This document shows positions 1 to 7,547 of a stretch of DNA of 64,000 nt, in pieces. Below the pieces are notes generated by a model that saw only the letters and a list, made by a program, of their open reading frames with translations, did not search any database and had not been told where the DNA came from. Each line of letters begins with the position of its first letter. Position 1 is the first letter of the stretch. The position numbers and the translations under genes were made by a program. The DNA lies in contig JACRQF010000001.1 in the NCBI GenBank assembly GCA_016222825.1, positions 1-64,000 of the forward strand. Reading direction: 5' to 3'. This DNA is from Verrucomicrobiota bacterium (GTDB taxonomy: Bacteria; Verrucomicrobiota; Verrucomicrobiia; CAIQCK01).

Positions 1-285
1 ATACGCATAGAACGCTTCCGTGGCAAAGCCGATCGCCTGCTCGAGCGCGCCCACGCCCGGCGGGTCGAAGATCATCGTCGGCGGATTCAATCCGTCGCCG
101 AGCACCGGCGCGGGCAAATCCAATACCAACCCGGTGGAATCCGTGACGGTTGCCGGGTAGCCGCTTGTGGCATTCACCGCTCCAAAGGCCCCGAGTTGCG
201 CTTGAGCCGCCGGCGCAACAGCCATTGCCATTGCCGCCGCCAGCAGCACCCATGCTTTCTTCTGTGTTTTTCCATCTGTCTTCAT
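1..285 (-). CDS. Secreted beta-domain protein, N-terminal fragment (runs off window)
   Basis: This is the first 95 codons of a gene that continues beyond the left edge. The start at 285 is preceded by GGAG at a 9-base spacing. Residues 1-30 form a signal peptide (MKTDGK, then a hydrophobic stretch ending AAQA). The rest (GAVNATSGYPATV, DLPAPVLGDG, PPTMIFDPPG, GFATEAFYAY) matches the N-terminal domain of the complete paralogues at 823..2262, 4037..5386 and 5439..6779. The product is therefore probably an exported beta-rich protein with C-terminal PTDGR repeats. The family function is unknown to me. A promoter-like element at 384..413 sits at the same distance upstream as in two paralogues. Confidence 0.85.
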   Translation of the reverse strand, partial: MKTDGKTQKKAWVLLAAAMAMAVAPAAQAQLGAFGAVNATSGYPATVTDSTGLVLDLPAPVLGDGLNPPTMIFDPPGVGALEQAIGFATEAFYAY

Positions 286-383
286 CTTATTTTTCTCCAT
301 TCGCTGTGTTGTTCTTGACGTTTTCGCTTGTTGTCGGCGGGCCAATTTCTTGCCCACTGGTTTTGCCAACTTCGCTTTCGATA

Positions 384-413
384 GTAAGAGGGCGTGGCCC
401 CGCTCTTGTTCCC
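384..413 (-). promoter_or_regulatory. Promoter-like motif GGGAAC-N17-CTCTTAC, copy 1
   Basis: Read on the minus strand, GGGAAC is followed after 17 bases by CTCTTAC, ending 99 bases before the start at 285. The same pair recurs at 2359..2388, 6878..6908, 7369..7399 and 9676..9705. A GGAAC -35 with a TC-containing -10 at 16-18 bp resembles ECF sigma-factor promoters. The spacer is also GC-rich and could form a short hairpin, so an RNA element is the alternative. Confidence 0.5.
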
Positions 414-822
414 GTCGCGGAGGCGCTTTCCTGCGGGAAGCGGATGGGGAAAACGGGCGGCACCGCCCCGACTCCCTAGGCTGGAGAGCCATGTTTTTCC
501 GATGAAAAACCGGGCTTTGTGCCGTCGCATCGCCAGGCCGCTAGGGATTCCACCTATTCCATAAAGGGATTCCTTCCATGGCCGTGTTCTGTGTGTGGAA
601 GCCCCGGATGCTGCATGACCTTGCGTTCCGACGCCGATGCTCTTGGAGGCCCAAAACGAAAACCGAACCCCGGTTTGCGGGATTCGGTTTTCAGGTGGAG
701 ATGCGAATGCCTGCGCGTGTAACTACCGAAAGCCTTCGCGGGCAAACGCCGCGGCATCCTGCCGGCGAGGTGTCGAGAACAACCTCAACGCCGTCGCCGG
801 CGGATGCCGGGCAACAACTCAA
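414..822. other. Intergenic leader and spacer, no gene seen
   Basis: Upstream of the promoter-like motif the sequence keeps a block (TTTTCC-GATGAAAA-CCGG near 494-515) that also occurs upstream of 823..2262 and 5439..6779, so the duplicated leader extends about 120 bases further. Near 753..808 there is an inverted repeat around GCCGGCG just after the stop of 823..2262. It may help end transcription, but no T-run follows. I see no coding region or RNA gene. Confidence 0.5.
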
Positions 823-2262
823 TTACTTCGCGGCCGTAGTGTAGGTGAAGGCCTTCGACTTCCACTGGCTGTTTACCCACGACCAGAGCGTAACGTAAAC
901 CGTTTGGCCACTGGGCAGGCTCATCTTCTGGGAGTTGACAGTCAGTGCCTTGCCAAAGATGTCCTTGGCACCCGGCGTCTTGCCGACCCAGAGTCCGTAG
1001 GATCGCGGAATGCCGGCACCGGTGTCCCAAGTGAACGTCGTGCCGCCTTTGGGCAGCACGGAGGGCGTGGCGGGAGAGACTATCGTCGCGCCTCTGGCCG
1101 TGGCAGCGGTGAGGATGAACTGGCCATCCACCTGCCACACGTTGTTGACCAGCGCCCAGAGAGTCACGTAGAGCTTCCGGCCATCTATGGGCATGTTCAA
1201 CGTCGCGCTCTGGTTCACCAGAGGCGCCGAACCCAGGTCAGAAGCCTTGGGCGCGTTGCCAACCCAGATAAGCTGCGCCGTCGCACCGGGAGTCCTCGAC
1301 GCACTCGCCACGAATGTCGTTGGGGATGGGAATTGCGTCGTAGCCGGCGACCGCCCGCCTACTGCCACCGTGGGCAGGGGCACCGTCGTGGGAATCGGCA
1401 GCGTCGAGCCAGGGACCGGAGTGACCAGATCCGCGCCACCAACCGGCACCGGAGGTGCATTGGGAGGAATGTGGCCGGAGACCATGAACTGGTTGTTGAC
1501 CTCGATCACGTTGCTGCCCGTCACCGGGTCCAGGATGGATCCGCGGGGTCCCGTGATGCGGATGCTGTTGAAGCCAATCGGGCTGCCCGTGACGGTGCCG
1601 ATGGTCACGCCATCACCGATCCACGCGGCCGGGTCCACGCCAACCGCGAGGGTCGTGGCCTTCAGAAACGGCCCGATGTTACCCGCGAGAGCGAGGTTGA
1701 AAGCCAGGGGTGTCGTGATGCCGATGTCCTCGGTGTATTTCAGTCCCTTGCCTGCGGCAATGTCCGCGGCGGTGAGGGGCACGATCGTCTGTCCGTAGGG
1801 ATGGTCAATGGTGTAATTGCCCGGCACTGTCGCGGCGGGGAGGGTGAACCGGATGCGGGTGAACACTATCTGCTCGCCGTTGATGGCTGTGAAGCCGTTA
1901 AAGAACGATGCCTCCAAGCCAAATCTCGCCCTGAACCGGCCCATCGCGGTTTCGAACACCGACTCGCACAAGTAGTAGAACGCCTCCGTGCCGAACCCGA
2001 TCTGCGCTGAGAAGGGGTTGAGCGGATCGGGCGCGTCGAAAATCTGCGTTGGCGCCAACAGACCCAGGCCGTCGCCCAACGGTGGCGTTGGCAAATCCAG
2101 CCGCACGCCGGTGCCGTCCTGATACCATTGTGGGAACCCGTTGGCCGTGTTGATCGGCCCCACCAGTGACAAAGCAGCCTGCGCCGAAGGCGCCGCTGCC
2201 ATCGCCAGTGTCACCGCCAGCAACACCAGTAACTTCTTTCCTATCTTCAGTTCAGTCTTCAT
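823..2262 (-). CDS. Secreted protein with N-terminal beta domain and two W-G/PTDGR-type repeats
   Basis: 479 residues. The start at 2262 (MKTELKIGKK) has AGGAGA seven bases upstream, better than the in-frame upstream ATG. Residues 1-30 are a signal peptide ending in AQA. Residues about 31-270 are the domain shared with the neighbouring paralogues (GFGTEAFYYL, GVDPAAWIGDG, IGTVTGSPIGFN, MVSGHIP). A proline-rich linker follows, then two repeats of about 80 residues marked by LIWVGNAP/GLWVGKTP, MPIDGRKLYVTLW and TVYVTLWSWVN. The repeats look like small beta-sandwiches, as in surface proteins. No catalytic motif is visible, so a structural, binding or adhesive role is an inference. Motif-bearing leader at 2359..2388. 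Confidence 0.8.
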   Translation of the reverse strand: MKTELKIGKKLLVLLAVTLAMAAAPSAQAALSLVGPINTANGFPQWYQDGTGVRLDLPTPPLGDGLGLLAPTQIFDAPDPLNPFSAQIGFGTEAFYYLCESVFETAMGRFRARFGLEASFFNGFTAINGEQIVFTRIRFTLPAATVPGNYTIDHPYGQTIVPLTAADIAAGKGLKYTEDIGITTPLAFNLALAGNIGPFLKATTLAVGVDPAAWIGDGVTIGTVTGSPIGFNSIRITGPRGSILDPVTGSNVIEVNNQFMVSGHIPPNAPPVPVGGADLVTPVPGSTLPIPTTVPLPTVAVGGRSPATTQFPSPTTFVASASRTPGATAQLIWVGNAPKASDLGSAPLVNQSATLNMPIDGRKLYVTLWALVNNVWQVDGQFILTAATARGATIVSPATPSVLPKGGTTFTWDTGAGIPRSYGLWVGKTPGAKDIFGKALTVNSQKMSLPSGQTVYVTLWSWVNSQWKSKAFTYTTAAK

Positions 2263-2358
2263 CTCACATCTCCTGTTGTTCGTTGTTCTCAACTTCCGTT
2301 AGCTGGCGGCGAAGCAAACCGTTGCCCCACAATAAACACGCCAACTGTCGTTACGAGA

Positions 2359-2388
2359 GTAAGAGGCCGTGGCCGCGCCCTTGTTCCC
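2359..2388 (-). promoter_or_regulatory. Promoter-like motif GGGAAC-N17-CTCTTAC, copy 2
   Basis: Minus-strand GGGAAC and CTCTTAC separated by 17 bases, ending 97 bases upstream of the start at 2262. The distance matches copies 1 and 3 (99 bases each). The flanks CGTCTCCGCGGC and CGTAACGACAGTTGGC are also similar to copies 1 and 3, so the whole leader was duplicated with the gene. Confidence 0.5.
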
Positions 2389-2628
2389 GCCGCGGAGACG
2401 TTCTCATGCGGAAGCACCGGGCGGAGCCACTACAACCCCCGAGCCGGAAAGCCCTGCTTTTCTGATGAAAACCGGCCCTACTTCACACATTCTTACAACG
2501 ACCAAGGGCATTCCACCCGTGCCGCGACAAGGCGCATTCCCCTAGCCTGGATTGTGGGGATAAACAGTCGCGGTCGTCCCCGTAGCCGGCGAGGCCACGA
2601 GGCGAAGGCACCGGGGATGAGAAGCCCG

Positions 2629-2745
2629 TCCGCCTCCTTACGTCGGCGGCTACACTGCCTCCACTGTCAGCGACGCCGTTCGTAGCCGCGTCACTCCGTG
2701 ACGCGAATCATCATCGTCAATCGCGTCACGGAGTGACGCGGCTAC
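2629..2745. repeat. Two palindromic repeat units (CCTCCTTACGTCGGCGGC and GCGTCACGGAGTGACGC families)
   Basis: The first unit (2629..2653) is one arm of the inverted repeat seen complete at 45151..45221. The second (about 2693..2745) has two copies of GCGTCACGGAGTGACGC around a short centre and recurs at 47924..47943. Each unit begins TGTAGC or CGTAGC, and this TAG forms the stop codon of the gene ending at 2742. Between the units a second copy of the last codons of that gene (LTVEA) can be read, so the tail seems duplicated. The remaining intergenic bases 2389..2628 repeat the leader of the neighbouring paralogues. Confidence 0.7.
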
Positions 2746-3428
2746 GTTGCGGCTTCCACCGTCAACGTCGGCAACGGGTCGAGGCCGTCCACGCGCGTAT
2801 AGACGCCGCATGGGTCGTTGCCGCCTGTTTTCACGCCAACCCAAACCTGCACCACTTCGTTCGTCACGAACATCGTCGCTTCAACCACCAGCTTCCATTG
2901 GCCGACAACTGTAGCGGCGGTCTCTGACCGCCGGTCGTCATTGATGATTCGGCGGTCGGAGACCGCCGCTACAAAGCCTCCATCATCATAGAACAACCTC
3001 GGCGCGGCGCCGGTGAGCATCTGCGCGGGGTCGTCGTTGTGGAGATGGCTCCAGCCGCTGCCGAAGTTTAACCAAAAGCCGTTGCCACTGCCGGGGGCGG
3101 TGCCGGCCTTGAGATAGGCGCTCCAGAAGAGTTGCCCGCCGGCGGGATAGCGCGCCGTGTCCCGCCAGAAGGCGCCGTCCCAGGTGACGCCGCCGGCCAC
3201 GCCTGCGCCCCAGCGCCAGTCGCCGGGCTGCGGATTGTTTGGGTCGGGCCAGCGCAACCCGGAGTCCCAATGCGGCCGGAGCAGGTCGCACTCCGGCGTC
3301 GCGCCGACGAGGCCGTCAGTGTAGCCGGCGATGCGGTAGGCGGCGGCGGTGGGGCCGACCGGCGGCGGCGCGGCCGGCTCCCACGTCTCGACGCTTTTCT
3401 TTTTGCGCGGGGCGCGCCGGGCCTGCAC
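2742..3428 (-). CDS. Hypothetical protein carrying a translated palindromic repeat
   Basis: 228 residues from a GTG start at 3428. The preceding gene's stop and a GAGGGG lie just upstream. I do not recognise the family. There is no signal peptide or membrane segment. The basic start (RRAPRKKKS) is followed by Pro/Ala-rich sequence, then a Trp- and Gly-rich body (DWRWGAGVAGG, FWRDTARYPAGGQLFW, GFWLNFGSGWSHLHND) suggesting a beta-rich carbohydrate-binding-like fold; this is a guess. Residues about 152-173 (AAVSDRRIINDDRRSETAAT) are encoded by the palindromic element at 2910..2973 and look like an insertion between two parts of the fold. The stop codon is supplied by another repeat. Confidence 0.55.
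   Translation of the reverse strand: MQARRAPRKKKSVETWEPAAPPPVGPTAAAYRIAGYTDGLVGATPECDLLRPHWDSGLRWPDPNNPQPGDWRWGAGVAGGVTWDGAFWRDTARYPAGGQLFWSAYLKAGTAPGSGNGFWLNFGSGWSHLHNDDPAQMLTGAAPRLFYDDGGFVAAVSDRRIINDDRRSETAATVVGQWKLVVEATMFVTNEVVQVWVGVKTGGNDPCGVYTRVDGLDPLPTLTVEAAT
2910..2973. repeat. Palindromic element GTAGCGGCGGTCTC...GAGACCGCCGCTAC inside a CDS
   Basis: 64-bp imperfect palindrome with arms GTAGCGGCGGTCTCTGACCG and its complement. Related elements lie at 49611..49705 and 51365..51424, all inside minus-strand coding regions and read in the same frame to give a protein beginning V-A/E-A-V-S-D-R. Confidence 0.85.
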
Positions 3429-3446
3429 AGCGCCCGGTCCATCCCC

Positions 3447-3817
3447 TCAGGTCGAGCAGATCACCGTCATCTCGTCGCTGGCCGGGCCATACTCTTCGTC
3501 GTTCTTCAGGAAGCGCGCCATGTATTTGCGCTTCTCCGGCTTGCCGGCCACTCGCAGCGGACGGTTGTCTATGTAGGGCGAGTGCGTGTCGCGCGCGAGG
3601 AACGAATAGTCCGTCTCGCCGTCCAGGAGGCTGTAGAGGTTGACACCGTCGGAAACCGCTCGCCGCGCTCCCACCGGCTCCACGTGATCTCCTTCACCCC
3701 CATATCGCTCGCGGGATGTTTTTGCGACCACTCGTTCTTCAGACGCACGCCTTTGATCATATTACCGAAGCGCAGATTCATCTCGCTCACGGGTTTCTTC
3801 TTCTTGGATGATTTCAT
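3447..3817 (-). pseudogene. Small hypothetical gene broken by a frameshift
   Basis: The start at 3817 has a good GGGAGA site (MKSSKKKKPVSEMNLRFGN). Frame one reads through SRWERGERFPTV and then becomes nonsense (STSTASWTARR). A second frame opens near 3640-3655 with DGVNLYSLLDGETDYSFL and runs to the stop at 3447 (ARFLKNDEEYGPASDEMTVIC). A one-base loss between RFPT and DGVNLYS would join them into one protein of about 123 residues. I recall no function. The SRWERG region hints at a short helix-turn-helix but is too weak to call. A sequencing error is the alternative to a true frameshift. It precedes 2742..3428 by 18 bases and was probably co-transcribed with it. Confidence 0.6.
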
Positions 3818-3951
3818 GCTGGATCTCCCTTTCGTGCGCATCGTATGCCCCGCCCGTGCCGCTGGCAAACGCTTTCCCCCCGCGTTCTCCGCGTCGCCGC
3901 GTTGCAGCTCCGCCCCTCGCGAGCTGTGCGGATTCCGCGGAACAGGTGTAT

Positions 3952-3995
3952 CAAAAACAACGCCTCTGGCCTGAGATGAAACAGGCCAGAGGCGT
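3952..3995 (-). terminator. Intrinsic terminator downstream of the 5386-4037 gene
   Basis: On the minus strand a perfect stem ACGCCTCTGGCCTG / CAGGCCAGAGGCGT is followed by TGTTTTTG. It lies about 40 bases after the stop at 4037. Related stems with the same CGCCTCTGG core occur at 7256..7295 and 7464..7512, and a conserved GCTGTGCTGGGTTG precedes two of them. Confidence 0.8.
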
Positions 3996-4036
3996 CCGGG
4001 TTTGGCGCATCAACCCAGCACAGCGAACTACGGCTT

Positions 4037-5386
4037 CTACGGAGCCACCGGCGCCGTGAACTGGTAGCTGTTGCTCATCCACGTGCCATTGACCAACGAC
4101 CACACCTTCACGTAAAGCGTCCGGCCGTCAGTCGGCACCGTGACCCTCTTGCCGCAGCCCTTGACGAAGAAGGCGGCGATGTCGAAGCCGTCCGGCGTGC
4201 TGCCGACCCAGATGGCGTGATCTTTGGGATCAACGCCAACACCTGTGTCACAGATGAATTGCTGCTCAGCGCCCACCAGCGTCGCGCCGGGGACCGGATG
4301 CAACAATACCGACGGCGCCGCCGCCATCGCCGTGTAGGTGAAATCGCCGTCTGACGACCACACACCGTTGACCTGCGACCAGACCCTCACATGGATCGTC
4401 TGGCCATCGGTCGGCAACGGCACCGTGAAGCAACTGTTCGGCACATATTCCGCCGCCAGTTCATGGCCGCCCGCCGTGGTGCCGACCCAGACCGCTTGCT
4501 GGGTGTTGTTAACAGGGCCGGGGCCCAGAACGAACGTCGTCGGCGGCTCCGTCAACGTCGCGCCGGGCGCCGGAGAGATGATCACGGCAGGCGGGGCCGG
4601 CGGCGGAGGCGCGGCGGTCGCGATATGGCCGGAGACCAACCACTGGTCAGCCACTGTCATGTCCAAACCCGATCCCGGGGGACCCTGGATACGGATCGCG
4701 TTGTTGTCCGTCGGGCTGCCGGTGACGGTGCCGATGGTGGCGCCGTCGCCAATCCACGCCGCCGGATCCACGCCGACAGCCAAGGTGGTGGCCTTCAGGA
4801 ACGAATCATAGTTGCCGACAAGGGTCACGGTCGCCCCCAAATGCCAGAGTGTGATGTCTTCCGTGAAGTTCAAACCATTACCCGCGTCAATGTCCGCCTG
4901 GGTGACGGTTACAACCTTCGTTCCGAACGGATGCGTGATCGTGTAATCGCCCGCCACGGTCGCGTTGCGCAGGCGGAACCGATTGCGGGACATCACCACC
5001 TGGGTGCCATTGATCGCCACGCCGCCCTCGAAGGTTGCTTCCACGCCGAACACGGCCGTGAAAGTTCCCATCGTGGCGGTGTCGAACACGCTGTCGGCAT
5101 ACGCATAGAACGCTTCTCCATCAAACCCGAGGGTGGTCGAGAACGCGTTCCCAGCGTCGGGCGGGGCGAAGATCATCGTCGGCGGAGTGAACCCGTCGCC
5201 GATCACGGGCGTGGGCATATCCACCGCAAGCCCGGTGCTATCCATGACGCTTGCCGGGAACCCGTTGGCAGGATCAACCGGTCCGATTGCTAAGAGGGCG
5301 GCATTGGCCGCAGGCATGGCCGCCATTGCCATCGCCGCCGCCAGCAGCACCCATAACTTCTTCTGTGTTTTTTTGTTTGTCTTCAT
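4037..5386 (-). CDS. Secreted beta-domain protein with two PTDGR repeats
   Basis: 449 residues. The start at 5386 (MKTNKKTQKK) follows GGAG at nine bases; the ATG five codons upstream lacks a ribosome site. Signal peptide to about residue 30 (AANA). The N-terminal domain (about 31-265) matches 5439..6779 closely (GFDGEAFYAYADSVFDTA, VEATFEGGVAINGTQ, GVDPAAWIGDG, GPPGSGLDM). After a proline-rich linker (PPPPAPPAV) come two repeats, each with WVGT/WVGS, LPTDGQTIHVRVWSQVNG or VPTDGRTLYVKVWSLVNG, and an aromatic end (YTYTA/QFTAP). It lies 52 bases behind 5439..6779 without its own promoter-like motif, so the two probably form a two-gene operon closed by the terminator at 3952..3995. Function unknown. 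Confidence 0.85.
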   Translation of the reverse strand: MKTNKKTQKKLWVLLAAAMAMAAMPAANAALLAIGPVDPANGFPASVMDSTGLAVDMPTPVIGDGFTPPTMIFAPPDAGNAFSTTLGFDGEAFYAYADSVFDTATMGTFTAVFGVEATFEGGVAINGTQVVMSRNRFRLRNATVAGDYTITHPFGTKVVTVTQADIDAGNGLNFTEDITLWHLGATVTLVGNYDSFLKATTLAVGVDPAAWIGDGATIGTVTGSPTDNNAIRIQGPPGSGLDMTVADQWLVSGHIATAAPPPPAPPAVIISPAPGATLTEPPTTFVLGPGPVNNTQQAVWVGTTAGGHELAAEYVPNSCFTVPLPTDGQTIHVRVWSQVNGVWSSDGDFTYTAMAAAPSVLLHPVPGATLVGAEQQFICDTGVGVDPKDHAIWVGSTPDGFDIAAFFVKGCGKRVTVPTDGRTLYVKVWSLVNGTWMSNSYQFTAPVAP

Positions 5387-5438
5387 CTTACCATTCTCCA
5401 TTCGCTGTGTTGTTCTTGACGTTGTATTTCGGTGCTTG

Positions 5439-6779
5439 CTACGGGGCACTTGGCGCTGTGAATTGGTAGCTGTTGCTCACCCATGTCCCGCCGACTTTCG
5501 ACCATATCTTCACGAAGAGCTGACGGCCATCGGTCGGCACCGTCACCCTCTGGCCCAAACCATTTACGAAGAGGGCGGCGATATCGAAGCCGTTCGGTGT
5601 GCTGCCGACCCAGATCGCGTGGTCTGCGAGAGCAACGCCAACGCCTCTGTCCCAGACGAAGTTCTGCACGGCACCCACCATCGGGACGGCGGGGTTCGGA
5701 GCCACCAACGCGGAAGGCGTCCCAACCATCGCGTTGAAGGTCACGTCGCCTATGGGCGACCACACGCCGCCGACCTGCGCCCAGACCCGCACGAAAATCA
5801 CCCGGCCATCGGTCGGCAATGTCACCGTGAAGGAATTGTTCGGCACGAAGAGCGCCGCCAGATCAAAGGCCCCCGCAGTGCTGCCGATCCAGACCGCCTG
5901 CTGGGTGGTGCCAGCGGGGCCAGGTCCCAGAACGAACGTCGTCGTCGCGGCCGTCAGCGCCGAACCGATTGCCGGACTGAGGATCACGGGACCCGCAGGC
6001 GGCGGAGGCGCAGCAGCGCGGTGGCCGGACACTTGCCACTGGTCAGACACCGTGACATCCAAGCCCGATCCCGGAGGTCCCACGATTCGGATGCCGTTGA
6101 AGCCGGTCGGGCTGCCGGTGACGGTGCCGAGCGTGACGCCATCGCCAAACCACGCCGCCGGATCCACGCCGAGGGCCATTGTGGTTGGCCTCAGGAACGG
6201 CCCCACGTTGGCGGCGAGGGTCACCGTCGCCCCCAACTGCCAGAGAATAACGTCCTGGGTGAAGTTCATGCCGCGGTTTCTTTGAATGTCCAACGCGGTA
6301 ACGGGTATGACCGTCGTTCCGTAGGGATGCGTAACCGTGTAATTGCCAGGCACGGTCGCCGTATTCAGGCGGAGCCGTATGCGGCTGAACACCATCTGTT
6401 GGCCGTTCAACGTGGCGCCGTTGATGAAGGCCGCCTCCACACCGAAGCTGCACTCAGCCCGACCCATCGGCGTGTCAAACACTTCGCGGGCAAAATAGTA
6501 GAACGCCTCCTGATCGAAGCCGATCGCCCTCGAAAACGCGTTCGCCGGATCGGGTGGCCCGAATATCATCGTCGGCGCAACCAATCCGTTGCCGATAACC
6601 GGAACGGGCAGATTCAACGCCACCCCGGCGGTGTCCGTGACAGTGGCCGGGAATCCGTTGGCGGGGTTGACCGGTCCGATTGCCGCAATAGCTGCATCTG
6701 CCACAGGCGCGGCCGCCATTGTGATTGCCGCCGCCAGCAGCACCCATAACTTCTTCTGTGCTTTTTCGTTTGTCTTCAT
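5439..6779 (-). CDS. Secreted beta-domain protein with two PTDGR repeats (tandem duplicate)
   Basis: 446 residues. The start at 6779 (MKTNEKAQKK) has the same GGAG-N9-ATG arrangement as the next gene. Signal peptide about 1-30 (VADA). The N-terminal domain keeps GFDQEAFYYFAREVFD, VEAAFINGATLNGQQ, VDPAAWFGDG and GPPGSGLDVTVSDQW; the latter leads to a VSGH motif common to all copies. Two C-terminal repeats follow, with AVWIGSTAGAFDLAALF/AIWVGSTPNGFDIAALF and PTDGR. Clearly a tandem duplicate of 4037..5386 and probably the first gene of the pair. Its leader carries the promoter-like motif at 6878..6908. Cell-surface or periplasmic location is inferred from the signal peptide. Confidence 0.85.
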   Translation of the reverse strand: MKTNEKAQKKLWVLLAAAITMAAAPVADAAIAAIGPVNPANGFPATVTDTAGVALNLPVPVIGNGLVAPTMIFGPPDPANAFSRAIGFDQEAFYYFAREVFDTPMGRAECSFGVEAAFINGATLNGQQMVFSRIRLRLNTATVPGNYTVTHPYGTTVIPVTALDIQRNRGMNFTQDVILWQLGATVTLAANVGPFLRPTTMALGVDPAAWFGDGVTLGTVTGSPTGFNGIRIVGPPGSGLDVTVSDQWQVSGHRAAAPPPPAGPVILSPAIGSALTAATTTFVLGPGPAGTTQQAVWIGSTAGAFDLAALFVPNNSFTVTLPTDGRVIFVRVWAQVGGVWSPIGDVTFNAMVGTPSALVAPNPAVPMVGAVQNFVWDRGVGVALADHAIWVGSTPNGFDIAALFVNGLGQRVTVPTDGRQLFVKIWSKVGGTWVSNSYQFTAPSAP

Positions 6780-6877
6780 CTTACCATTCTCCATTCGCTG
6801 TGTTGTTCTTGACGTTCTCTTTCGTTGGCGGCGGGACAATCTTCTGTCCACTGGTCATGCCAACTTCGCTTACGTGA

Positions 6878-6908
6878 ATAAGAGGCGGCAGCCGCGTTCT
6901 TAGTCCCC
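6878..6908 (-). promoter_or_regulatory. Promoter-like motif, copy 3 (GGGAC-N18-CTCTTAT)
   Basis: The minus strand reads GGGGAC, then 18 bases, then CTCTTAT, ending 99 bases before the start at 6779. Two positions differ from the other copies. The spacer GCGGCTGCCGC can pair with itself. The GTTGGC-N5-CCAGTGG block just downstream also occurs below copy 1. Confidence 0.45.
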
Positions 6909-7137
6909 TACGCGGAGACGATTACTTGCGGAACGCAGATGGAAACCCGACGGGGCCGCGTCAATCCGCCCATCACAAACGCCCTGTTTTTTCGATGAAA
7001 ATCGGCCTTGCTTCACACATCCTCACAACGAATCAAGGAGTTCCACCCATGCCGCGATGAGGCGCGTTCCCTTAGCTGATGAGACCTCGACAGAGCAGGC
7101 AAAGTGGCGGGCGGTCAGCTTCTCGACTTGTAGCGCG

Positions 7138-7194
7138 GGCATCCCTGCCGGCGTTCTTCCCGCATAGCATCGGGACATCGCCGGCAGGGATGCC
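7138..7194. repeat. Palindromic repeat (GGCATCCCTGCCGGCG arms)
   Basis: Arms at 7138..7153 and 7179..7194 are exact inverted copies of 16 bases around a 25-base centre. It stands in the non-coding stretch between 6909 and 7255, in which I see no gene. The rest of that stretch (about 6909-7070) is the duplicated leader of the 6779 gene (TTTTTTCGATGAAAATCGGC). Confidence 0.75.
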
Positions 7195-7255
7195 GGCGCT
7201 TCAGACCCCACGGACCGCCAGTTCGGATCACACCCCTCGCAAGCCTGCAAAGCAA

Positions 7256-7399
7256 ACCGCCTCTGGCCCGAGATGATGCGGACCAGAGGCGGCCGGGTCT
7301 TTGGAGCAACCCAGCACAGCGATCAGCGGCTGTGTCGAAAGCAGGTTCAGAAACCCCGGCTTTCGGGAGTAAGAGCGCGCAGCCGGCGGTTTTGTTCCC
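7256..7399 (-). pseudogene. Deletion relic of a MauG-type cytochrome gene
   Basis: Read on the minus strand this segment has, in order, the promoter-like motif (7369..7399), codons for GFLNLLSTQP, the conserved GCTGTGCTGGGTTG block and a CGCCTCTGG hairpin (7256..7295). The intact neighbour ends in RFLNLLPTQP followed by its own hairpin. The motif is thus joined directly to the last ten or so codons of a related gene with almost all the coding region missing, and the stop codon is lost. The simplest reading is an internal deletion of a third copy. Recombination between repeats is an alternative. Confidence 0.55.
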
Positions 7400-7463
7400 G
7401 CCGAAGACAGAGGTTTTCCCTGGCCACGGCTGAAACACCGATGAAACACAAACAACGAAGGCA

Positions 7464-7512
7464 CAAAAACGAACCGCCTCTGGCCCGTGCGATGACGCGA
7501 GCCAGAGGCGTC
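7464..7512 (-). terminator. Intrinsic terminator after the 9611-7548 cytochrome gene
   Basis: On the minus strand the stem GACGCCTCTGGC / GCCAGAGGCGG (loop about 15 bases) is followed by TTCGTTTTTG. The plus strand also has a T-run (GTCCGTTTTTC), so it could work in both directions. It is 36 bases past the stop at 7548. Confidence 0.75.
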
Positions 7513-7547
7513 CGTTTTTCCCGAGGAAACCCAGGATAGGAGCGATG

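Noticed and set aside
384-413. Riboswitch (for example c-di-GMP type)
   Set aside because: No match to a riboswitch consensus I know; the two fixed boxes at promoter spacing are better explained as a promoter.
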